From: Neisseria meningitidis
Lineage (GTDB): Bacteria > Pseudomonadota > Gammaproteobacteria > Burkholderiales > Neisseriaceae
Direction of reading: 5' to 3'
Assembly: GCF_900638555.1 (NCBI RefSeq)
Contig: NZ_LR134525.1
Location: 1,240,001 to 1,304,000, forward strand
Length of the DNA: 64,000 nucleotides
This document shows positions 58,008-64,000 of the stretch, piece after piece (within the stretch, counting starts at the first letter, position 1; the number at the start of each line of letters is the position of its first letter). The translations under genes and the position numbers were made by a program. The notes beneath the pieces were generated by a model that did not search any database, was not told the DNA's origin, and worked only from the letters and a program-made list of their open reading frames with translations.

Positions 58008-58394
58008 TTAAAGCGGGGGCAGTTCTACAAACGGAAAGAAATGCCGAAACTTCTGATAAATTTCAGGATGTTTCTCTAAGGCTTTTAATGCTTTTTCTTT
58101 TGAAACGGGAGGGTCATAGACATCTATCCCCCTTAAGAAGGCAATGCCTGTTAATGCATTATCCTGATTTTTTGATAAGTTATTTTCGGGAACAAATCCT
58201 ATAATATCAATTAGATGGAATAGTGATTGAAGATCTGTTAGATCAAAAAAATAATTTGGAATTTCATCTAAGTCCATTTCCCTTATGATTTTTTCGACCC
58301 ACATTTTAAATTCGGTAATATTGATTGCTTGGCAATATATACTACCTAGGGAAAAATTTAAGTCAGTGCTATTTTCTTTATAAATTTTCCACAT
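58008..58394 (-). CDS. Putative Maf immunity protein, copy 2
   Basis: 128 residues: MWKIYKENSTDLNFSLGSIYCQAINITEFKMWVEKIIREMDLDEIPNYFFDLTDL, then the shared C-terminal block GIAFLRGIDVYDPPVSKEKALKALEKHPEIYQ. The N-terminal half has diverged strongly from copies 1 and 3, the C-terminal third hardly. Start ATG 58394, three bases after the toxin relic's stop. Confidence 0.7.
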   Translation of the reverse strand: MWKIYKENSTDLNFSLGSIYCQAINITEFKMWVEKIIREMDLDEIPNYFFDLTDLQSLFHLIDIIGFVPENNLSKNQDNALTGIAFLRGIDVYDPPVSKEKALKALEKHPEIYQKFRHFFPFVELPPL

Positions 58395-58396
58395 AA

Positions 58397-58526
58397 TTAT
58401 CTTCTTTTGTTCATCGCTTTCCAACCAATACATCCTGTATCTTGATGATGATGCCAAGTGTAATCCGGTATTTCAGATGTTCCTTTGCTGTCAAACGCTC
58501 TTTTAGTTATCCGCTTTATATCAAAA
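58397..58526 (-). pseudogene. Relic of a MafB toxin tip (WHH nuclease), partly decayed copy
   Basis: Reads FDIKRITKRAFDSKGTSEIPDYTWHHHQDTG, then CIGWKAMNKRR and stop at 58397. It keeps the WHH triad but has lost about 14 residues (the RMQLINEDLHHDTGH part with further histidines). Confidence 0.7.
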
Positions 58527-58567
58527 ATGCCGTCTGAAAGCCGAATATTGTTTCAGACGGCATTTTG
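58527..58567. terminator. DUS inverted pair between cassettes
   Basis: ATGCCGTCTGAAAGCCGAAT...TTTCAGACGGCATTTTGA, the twin of 57962-58000. Confidence 0.8.
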
Positions 58568-58572
58568 ACTGT

Positions 58573-58962
58573 TTAAAGCGGAGGCAGCTCTACAAACGGA
58601 AAGAAATGCTGAAATTTCTGATAAATTTCAGGATATTTCTCTAAGGCTTTTAATGCTTTTTCTTTTGAAACGGGAGGGTCATAGACATCTATCCCCCTTA
58701 AGAAGGCAATGCCGGTCAAGGCATTTTTTTTCGATTTCGGCAGGCTGGAACTCGGAGCAAAACCTACAATATTGCCAATATCGCCAATTCCTACATCGAA
58801 ATCCGCCAAGTCAAAAATATAAAAAGGGATGTCCTCGATGGGCATATCGCGTATTACTTGTTCAATCCATAACTTGAATTCATTTAAATCAATAGATTGA
58901 GAGAATAAGCATTTAATTGCAAATCCTAAATCATCACTATCCTCTTTTATGATTTTCCACAT
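58573..58962 (-). CDS. Putative Maf immunity protein, copy 3
   Basis: 129 residues: MWKIIKEDSDDLGFAIKCLFSQSIDLNEFKLWIEQVIRDMPIEDIPFYIFDLADFDVGIGDIGNIVGFAP and the shared block GIAFLRGIDVYDPPVSKEKALKALEKYPEIYQ. It follows the best-preserved WHH toxin tip by two bases, the usual tight toxin-immunity spacing. Confidence 0.72.
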   Translation of the reverse strand: MWKIIKEDSDDLGFAIKCLFSQSIDLNEFKLWIEQVIRDMPIEDIPFYIFDLADFDVGIGDIGNIVGFAPSSSLPKSKKNALTGIAFLRGIDVYDPPVSKEKALKALEKYPEIYQKFQHFFPFVELPPL

Positions 58963-58964
58963 AG

Positions 58965-59210
58965 TTACTTTCCTTTACTCATCGCTCTCCAACCGATATG
59001 GCCGGTATCATGATGCAAGTCTTCATTAATCAATTGCATCCTTCCAGTGTCTTGATGATGATGCCAAGTGTAATCCGGTATTTTAGATTCTCCTTTTTCG
59101 ATTGCCTTTAGTTGCTTTGTTGTAAAAGCAGAACTACGTACTTCTCCTCGTTTAATGGCTTCCGCCAAATCCTTGGTTGCCAGCCTCATTTGCCCTGTAG
59201 AATCCTTCAA
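58965..59210 (-). CDS. Orphan MafB C-terminal toxin tip, WHH-type nuclease domain
   Basis: 81 residues from a TTG, without signal peptide or MafB N-terminal domain: KDLAEAIKRGEVRSSAFTTKQLKAIEKG, then IPDYTWHHHQDTGRMQLINEDLHHDTGHIGWRAMSKGK. The WHHHQDTG...H..TGHxG pattern is the WHH subgroup of HNH/endonuclease-VII nucleases found as polymorphic toxin tips. A stop codon lies in frame just upstream, so it is a silent cassette that could be expressed only by recombination onto the mafB above it. Confidence 0.72.
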   Translation of the reverse strand: MKDSTGQMRLATKDLAEAIKRGEVRSSAFTTKQLKAIEKGESKIPDYTWHHHQDTGRMQLINEDLHHDTGHIGWRAMSKGK

Positions 59211-59287
59211 TCTGAACTCCTTATGCTTACATAAACATAATTACCAGTTTCAGTATCTAAAAAACTTGCTTAAATTACTTAAATTAG

Positions 59288-59530
59288 CTAATAAAAATCA
59301 TCGCGAGAGAATTTTTTTCCAGTCGGTATAATATATTTCTTATCTATATATATACAATATTTTATATCAAAAAGTAAAATAGTATAGCCATAGATTATAC
59401 CATCTTCTTCGCTTATACCTAATACCACTCCTTTTTTTCCTTTAATAGTCTCACCATTTTCTAACAAATCATTAGGGCAAGAATCTTTTATAATAACTTC
59501 AGAGTAGAAATCTAATTTTAAATTAGTCAT
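59288..59530 (-). CDS. Imm31-like immunity protein (MafI)
   Basis: 80 residues: KLDFYSEVIIKDS, GKKGVVLGISEEDGIIYGYTILLFD, and PTGKKFSRDDFY at the end, which matches the Imm31 pattern (Y-E-V-I ... G-V-V-L-G ... PTGK-REDFY). Its ATG overlaps the mafB stop by four bases. It should neutralise the toxin domain of the mafB directly upstream. Very AT-rich. Confidence 0.72.
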   Translation of the reverse strand: MTNLKLDFYSEVIIKDSCPNDLLENGETIKGKKGVVLGISEEDGIIYGYTILLFDIKYCIYIDKKYIIPTGKKFSRDDFY

Positions 59531-61197
59531 TTGTGTGTAATCTTTCCATCAATTGATATATTTAAATGCTTACCATCCCTACTAGCCCATCCAAGTTGCT
59601 CTCTTCCTGTTTTAGACAATTGAACATCCCATTCAAATTCTTGACCTTTAGTTCTTGATGGACCTTTAGTCCATTCATTACCAAATTTATCCAAATATCC
59701 ATTATTAGGTCCTTTTGGTAGCGGTGCTGAAGGAGAGTAATTTTTAGGTGGGATATATCTGATTCTACCTTGCCTTGGTAATTTTGCGTATTGAATTCTG
59801 GCAGTTATAGACCAAGAATGAGCCGATCCGACAGAACCTTTAGGATTAAAGACGGGTTCATCTATAGGATTCACTTGTGGTACAGCGGTATTAATTCTCG
59901 TATCGTATTTTACGTCTTTTTCAAAATTCGGAAACCCTTTACCGTCAAACGGCACTTTGGTCTTCGGGTGGCGTTTGTTTGCCAGTTTCACATTCTTTCC
60001 GTTTGACGGCGGCACGGTTGAGGAGGTGATGTTTTCTTTGCCGTAACGCTGCTCCAAGTTTGAACGGATATTTCGGGAATGGTAAGGGGACGGGTATTTG
60101 GCGTATGCCGCATCGGCAAAATTGTCGCTGACGGCGGATTTCCCTTTCGGCAATGCGATCTCGCCCATCTGCGACCGCTTGACAGGATGTGCCGTGATGC
60201 CGCCCAAGCCGTATTTTCCCCGAACAGCTCCAATCCCTTTGACGGGGATGACTGCCGTAAAGATATTGCTGACGGCTTCTATGCCTTGTGCGGCATTGGG
60301 GTTTTGGACTGCCCAATCGCGGATGGCTGCTGCGGCATAGTCTTTGAGTTGCGCCATATCTGCCAAATCGTTGATGCGCGCCATCTTGTTTTCGGTGGAA
60401 AGCAGACCCAAGCCGTGCATAACAGCAATGTTTGAGCCTTCGCTTATACCCTGCACGGCATCGCCTGCGCCGACAATTTCTCCTGCCGCGCCGATGATGT
60501 TTTTGACGATATCTGCAGTGCCGTTGAAAGCTTCGGCGGCATTGCCCGATCTGTCCAGCTCGGGGCTGTATCGGGTGGCGCGTTTGAATCCGTCGCCTAC
60601 TCCTTGCGTCAGCATACTACCGGTATTGTGGAAACGGTCGACAAGCCGTTGTCCGGTGCTGCGGTTGTCGGTCAGGTTGAGGCGGATATTTTGGGCAACG
60701 CCTTTTATGTCGTAGCTGTATATATCCCTCGCGCCTTTGGGAGCGGGATAGCCGCCGCCCTGTGGCCCGTCATAGCCGTCGGCGGGATGGTGTTCGTATC
60801 CGTCCCAATGGATGCGGTAAAGGCTGAATCCGTCAACGGGACTACCGGCTTCATCAGAATCGGAATGTGAGGCATGGTTGTCGAAGGGGGAATGGACTTC
60901 GTGCCCGTGATCGGAAAAGCGGACAATGTAGCCGATATTTCCTTTAATGGCCGCCTGCTGGATGAACAGGTTGCCCAACTGATGGCTTTGTATGTTTCCC
61001 AATCCGATATGACCGCTGCGCTCGGCAAGTTCCCCCCTGCTGCCGAATAGGTGGTATTTCCCGTCGGGTTCGAAATGCTGACGGTCGAGAACCTGCCGGA
61101 TAAAAGAATCGTTTGCCAAATCTGAGGCGTGTGCATGCATCGGCAGGCACACTGCCAGTATGGACAGAATAAGGGATATTTTGCGGGAAATGCCCAA
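59527..61197 (-). CDS. mafB: MafB polymorphic toxin with Ntox17-like C-terminal domain
   Basis: 556 residues. Signal peptide MGISRKISLILSILAVCLPMHAHA; DUF1020-type MafB domain (about 30-330); linker ending with the conserved MafB junction KRHPKTKVPFDGKGFPNFEKDVKYD; then the variable toxin tip, GPNNGYLDKFGNEWTKGPSRTKGQEFEWDVQLSKTGREQLGWASRDGKHLNISIDGKITHK, which resembles polymorphic toxin type 17. Base composition drops to AT-rich after the junction (59530-59900). Start is TTG (61195-61197) with AAGGAAC upstream. No mafA lies before it; a CREE begins 33 bases upstream. Confidence 0.88.
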   Translation of the reverse strand: MGISRKISLILSILAVCLPMHAHASDLANDSFIRQVLDRQHFEPDGKYHLFGSRGELAERSGHIGLGNIQSHQLGNLFIQQAAIKGNIGYIVRFSDHGHEVHSPFDNHASHSDSDEAGSPVDGFSLYRIHWDGYEHHPADGYDGPQGGGYPAPKGARDIYSYDIKGVAQNIRLNLTDNRSTGQRLVDRFHNTGSMLTQGVGDGFKRATRYSPELDRSGNAAEAFNGTADIVKNIIGAAGEIVGAGDAVQGISEGSNIAVMHGLGLLSTENKMARINDLADMAQLKDYAAAAIRDWAVQNPNAAQGIEAVSNIFTAVIPVKGIGAVRGKYGLGGITAHPVKRSQMGEIALPKGKSAVSDNFADAAYAKYPSPYHSRNIRSNLEQRYGKENITSSTVPPSNGKNVKLANKRHPKTKVPFDGKGFPNFEKDVKYDTRINTAVPQVNPIDEPVFNPKGSVGSAHSWSITARIQYAKLPRQGRIRYIPPKNYSPSAPLPKGPNNGYLDKFGNEWTKGPSRTKGQEFEWDVQLSKTGREQLGWASRDGKHLNISIDGKITHK

Positions 61198-61230
61198 TTT
61201 GATGTTCCTTAAGATGGTACGGAATGAAAC

Positions 61231-61385
61231 TATAGTGGATTAAATTTAAACCAGTACGGCGTTGCCTCGCCTTAGCTCAAAGAGAACGATTCTCTAAGGT
61301 GCTGAAGCACCAAGTGAATCGGTTCCGTACTATTTGTACTGTCTGCGGCTTCGTCGCCTTGTCCTGATTTTTGTTAATCCACTAT
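61231..61385. repeat. Correia element (CREE), full-length 155 bp, upstream of mafB
   Basis: TATAGTGGATTAAATTTAAACC at one end and GTTAATCCACTAT(T) at the other, where the final A is changed to T. It occupies the place where mafA usually precedes mafB. Confidence 0.93.
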
Positions 61386-61473
61386 TAAGATAAAGAGATG
61401 CCATCTGAACGGTTTTCGGACGGTATTTGAATGTCTGTCGCCGCGTACTCTACATCATAATCATACGGACGGC

Positions 61474-61500
61474 AAAAAAGCCGCTTTTGAAAGCGGCTTT
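61474..61500 (-). terminator. tRNA-Pro terminator
   Basis: On the minus strand AAAGCCGCTT-TCAA-AAGCGGCTTTTTT, a strong stem with T tract just after the tRNA. Confidence 0.88.
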
Positions 61501-61509
61501 CGGAATTTT

Positions 61510-61586
61510 TGGTCGGAGTGAAAGGATTCGAACCTTCGACCCCTTGCACCCCATGCAAGTGCGCTACCAGACTGCGCCACACTCCG
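61510..61586 (-). tRNA. tRNA-Pro (GGG)
   Basis: Minus-strand cloverleaf: CGGAGTG acceptor, D-arm GCGCAGTCTGGTAGCGC, anticodon arm CTTGC-ATGGGGT-GCAAG with anticodon GGG, TTCGAAT T-loop, CACTCCG, A, encoded CCA. 77 nucleotides. Confidence 0.95.
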
Positions 61587-61758
61587 ACTCGATAAGTTTC
61601 GGATTATAGTTTCCGCCCGACGCTTTGGCAAGCATTAAAATCACAACCGCCCTTATCTTTTTGACACAACGGAAAATTTACCGGCAAACACCGGCGCGTC
61701 CCATCCGTGCAGAAAAAAGGATACGGAAAAGGATAAACGCCATAACGTGCGCGTTTGC

Positions 61759-61764
61759 TATAAT
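61759..61764 (+). promoter_or_regulatory. Extended -10 of a nudB promoter
   Basis: TGCTATAAT, an extended -10, 38 bases before the nudB start; no good -35, as expected for extended -10 promoters. Confidence 0.45.
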
Positions 61765-61801
61765 CCGCCCCTTCATTACCGCAGCCCGCCGAAAGATGCC
61801 G

Positions 61802-62254
61802 ATGGCAAAACCGCTCAAATACCCCGTTTCCGCACTGGTCGTCCTTTATAGCGGGGACGGCGGCATCCTGCTCATCGAACGCACGCATCCGAAAGGATTT
61901 TGGCAGTCGGTAACCGGCAGCCTCGAACCGGGCGAAACCGTCGCCCAAACGGCAAGGCGCGAAGTTTGGGAAGAAACCGGCATCCTGCTGGCGGACGGGC
62001 AGCTTCAAGACTGGCACGACAGCACGGTTTACGAAATCTACCACCACTGGCGGCACCGCTATCCAAAAGGCGTGTTTGAAAACCGCGAACACCTCTTCTC
62101 TGCCGAAATCCCGCGTGATACGCCCATCACCCTGCAACCCGAAGAACACGTCTCCTACGGTTGGTTCGATATGGAAGAAGCGGCGGAAAAAGTGTTTTCC
62201 TCGTCCAACAGGTGCGCGATTCTGGAACTGGGCAGGTTTTTGGGCAAACGGTAA
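61802..62254 (+). CDS. nudB: Dihydroneopterin triphosphate diphosphatase NudB
   Basis: Nudix hydrolase of the folate pathway. 150 residues, as in E. coli. Nudix box GSLEPGETVAQTARREVWEETGIL at about 40-63; ILLIERTHPKGFWQSVTG before it; WRHRYPKGVFENREHLFSAEI and HVSYGWFDMEEA after it. GAAAG lies six bases before ATG 61802; ATG 61796 is also in frame. Confidence 0.88.
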   Translation: MAKPLKYPVSALVVLYSGDGGILLIERTHPKGFWQSVTGSLEPGETVAQTARREVWEETGILLADGQLQDWHDSTVYEIYHHWRHRYPKGVFENREHLFSAEIPRDTPITLQPEEHVSYGWFDMEEAAEKVFSSSNRCAILELGRFLGKR

Positions 62255-62313
62255 CACGCGCCCGTACACCCTTTCAGACGGCATCGGGCGCATTTCCAGC
62301 CGGACGTTTGTGC

Positions 62314-62319
62314 TATACT
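62314..62319 (+). promoter_or_regulatory. Extended -10 of the ppa promoter
   Basis: TGCTATACT 37 bases before ppa, following a DUS. Confidence 0.4.
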
Positions 62320-62355
62320 TTCAAACTTCAAACTTTCCCAAATAAAGGAAACCAA

Positions 62356-62889
62356 ATGGCAGACTTCAACCAAATCCTGACCACCGGCGACGTGGACGGC
62401 GGCATCATCAACGTCGTCAACGAAATCCCCGCCGGCAGCAACCACAAAATCGAGTGGAACCGCAAACTCGCCGCATTCCAACTCGACCGCGTCGAACCCG
62501 CCATCTTCGCCAAACCGACCAACTACGGCTTCATTCCCCAAACTTTGGACGAAGACGGCGACGAATTGGACGTGCTGCTCGTTACCGAACAACCTCTGGC
62601 AACCGGCGTATTCTTGGAAGCGCGCGTTATCGGCGTGATGAAATTCGTTGACGACGGCGAAGTAGACGACAAAATCGTCTGCGTTCCTGCCGACGACCGC
62701 AACAACGGCAACGCCTACAAAACTTTGTCCGATTTGCCGCAACAGCTCATCAAACAAATCGAGTTCCACTTCAACCATTACAAAGACCTGAAAAAAGCAG
62801 GTACGACCAAAGTCGAATCTTGGGGCGATGCGGAAGAAGCGAAAAAAGTCATCAAAGAATCCATCGAACGTTGGAACAAACAGGCATAA
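62356..62889 (+). CDS. ppa: Inorganic pyrophosphatase
   Basis: Hydrolyses PPi. 177 residues, family I: EIPAGSNHKIEWNRKLAAFQLDR, NYGFIPQTLDEDGDELDVLLVTEQPL with the Asp cluster binding Mg2+, and VPADDRNNGNAYKTLSDLP. AAAGGAAACCAA precedes the ATG. Followed by a DUS hairpin. Confidence 0.96.
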   Translation: MADFNQILTTGDVDGGIINVVNEIPAGSNHKIEWNRKLAAFQLDRVEPAIFAKPTNYGFIPQTLDEDGDELDVLLVTEQPLATGVFLEARVIGVMKFVDDGEVDDKIVCVPADDRNNGNAYKTLSDLPQQLIKQIEFHFNHYKDLKKAGTTKVESWGDAEEAKKVIKESIERWNKQA

Positions 62890-62897
62890 CGCCCGCC

Positions 62898-62932
62898 ATG
62901 CCGTCTGAACGCCCCTTCAGACGGCATTTTTC
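62898..62932. terminator. DUS inverted-pair terminator after ppa
   Basis: ATGCCGTCTGAACGCCCCTTCAGACGGCATTTTT. Confidence 0.87.
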
Positions 62933-62996
62933 CAAGCTCTAGGGAATACCGTCCCAATCGGATATAATCCGAACATACCGTTTCCGACCGAACGCC

Positions 62997-63230
62997 ATGA
63001 ACCGCCGAAAAATCTATCTGTTGTCTGTTGCCCTCTTCACACTGGCATTTATGCTGCTCGTCCTCTTTGGTGCTTATCTGCTGACCGTCGGCAGCAAAGC
63101 CTTCGCCGTCGCCTCCTTCCTTTTTGCATTCGGCGCGCTGTTCGGGCAAATCGGCGCACTCGCCCTCTACCTGCGGCACAAATCCCTACGCGCCGCCCCA
63201 TCTTCATCACAGGGAAACCGCTATGTCTGA
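62997..63230 (+). CDS. Small two-helix membrane protein
   Basis: 77 residues: IYLLSVALFTLAFMLLVLFGAYLLTVG and AFAVASFLFAFGALFGQIGALALYL are two membrane helices, then a short basic tail. Function unknown. Overlaps the rdgB start by eight bases, so the two are probably cotranslated. Confidence 0.7.
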   Translation: MNRRKIYLLSVALFTLAFMLLVLFGAYLLTVGSKAFAVASFLFAFGALFGQIGALALYLRHKSLRAAPSSSQGNRYV

Positions 63231-63822
63231 AAAACCGGAAAAAATCGTTTTGGCAAGCGGTAATGTCGGCAAGCTCGAAGAGTTCGGCAACCTATTCAAA
63301 CCTTACGGCATCACCGTATTGCCGCAATCCGAGTTCGGCATACCCGAATGTCCGGAACCCTATTCCACCTTTGTCGAAAACGCGCTGGCAAAAGCACGCC
63401 ATGCTGCCGAATACAGCGGGCTGCCCGCACTCGCCGACGACAGCGGCATCTGTGCCGCCGCCCTAAACGGCGCACCGGGCATACATTCCGCACGTTACGC
63501 GGGCGACCATCCCAAATCCGATACCGCCAACAACCTGAAACTTGCCGCCGAACTTGTCGGCAAAGCCGACAAAAGCTGTTGCTACGTCTGCGTATTGGTT
63601 TTTGTCCGCCATAAAGACGACCCGCGTCCGATTATCGCCGAGGGCGTATGGCACGGACAATGGAACGGCGTTCCCGCCGGTGAAAACGGTTTCGGTTACG
63701 ACCCGTATTTTTATCTGCCCGGACACGGCAAAACCGCCGCCGAATTGGATTCGGAGGTCAAAAACCGCGAAAGCCACCGCGCGCAGGCACTTGCCGAACT
63801 CTTACGCAAACTCGCCCTTTAA
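63223..63822 (+). CDS. rdgB: XTP/dITP diphosphatase RdgB
   Basis: Removes deaminated purine nucleotides (dITP, XTP). 199 residues, Ham1 family: IVLASGNVGKLEEFGNLF, ENALAKARHAAEYSGLPALADDSGI, APGIHSARYAGDH, GFGYDPYFYLPGHGKTAAEL, SHRAQALAEL. AGGGAAACCGCT precedes ATG 63223. Confidence 0.95.
   Translation: MSEKPEKIVLASGNVGKLEEFGNLFKPYGITVLPQSEFGIPECPEPYSTFVENALAKARHAAEYSGLPALADDSGICAAALNGAPGIHSARYAGDHPKSDTANNLKLAAELVGKADKSCCYVCVLVFVRHKDDPRPIIAEGVWHGQWNGVPAGENGFGYDPYFYLPGHGKTAAELDSEVKNRESHRAQALAELLRKLAL

Positions 63823-64000
<178 letters not shown>

Overview
The window is a piece of a Neisseria chromosome, most probably Neisseria meningitidis. The 10/12-base DNA uptake sequence (DUS, ATGCCGTCTGAA) occurs dozens of times, often as inverted pairs that act as terminators. 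There are twelve Correia repeat enclosed elements (CREE, ends TATAGTGGATTAA...TTAATCCACTATA), two large arrays of dRS3 repeats (ATTCCC-N8-GGGAAT), an iga IgA1-protease gene, nspA, the structurally known ASBT-type bile-acid transporter and a mafB toxin locus. Species-level assignment is inference; genus is near certain.

Layout. 1-12 kb: rpoH, yicC, an RDD membrane protein, holA-lptE-pgeF (minus), asbT, then rluD and bamD, which diverge from overlapping start codons, and comEC. 12-19.5 kb: a 1.5-kb dRS3/CREE mosaic followed by the 5.4-kb iga autotransporter gene. 19.5-30 kb: trpB and a uracil-DNA-glycosylase-like gene (minus); rsmA behind a repeated leader element, a 38-residue lipoprotein and a lone amino-acid ABC ATPase; the run 23399 to cvpA with folC and a SPOR protein; purF, greB and trpF. 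30-31.5 kb: second dRS3 array with a CREE split by a 181-bp inverted-repeat element. 31.5-40 kb: rnc-era, ribH-nusB, tusA/lipoprotein/pyrC, trpA-accD, tRNA-Ser(GCT). 40-48 kb: an LPS-biosynthesis-related minus cluster (lpxK, DUF2059, Trm112, kdsB and a gene broken by a CREE), maeB, mltG-tmk, then ampD. 48-57.5 kb: zipA-like, ligA, hemW, nspA, ridA, apaH, trkH. 57.4-61.2 kb: a maf toxin-immunity island with one complete mafB-immunity pair and three successive toxin-tip/immunity cassettes in graded decay. 61.5-64 kb: tRNA-Pro(GGG), nudB, ppa, a small membrane protein, rdgB and the start of galU.

Most of the window is housekeeping: tryptophan (trpA, trpB, trpF scattered, not an operon), pyrimidine/purine, folate and riboflavin synthesis, outer-membrane biogenesis (bamD, lptE, lpxK, kdsB), peptidoglycan turnover (pgeF, mltG, ampD) and DNA uptake (comEC, bamD/ComL). 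The accessory content is the iga gene, the maf island and the repeat arrays.

The observations most worth a second look are: the decaying WHH-nuclease cassette series in the maf island; a CREE that has inserted with a TA duplication into an ORF (reconstructable in frame); a CREE split by a MITE with a 5-bp target duplication; a CREE that supplies the hemW stop codon; an inverted pair of a foreign DUS dialect (AGGTCGTCTGAA) beside ligA; and a DUF2059 gene whose best-placed start codon is ATT. I found no CRISPR array, prophage or clearly novel multigene system.
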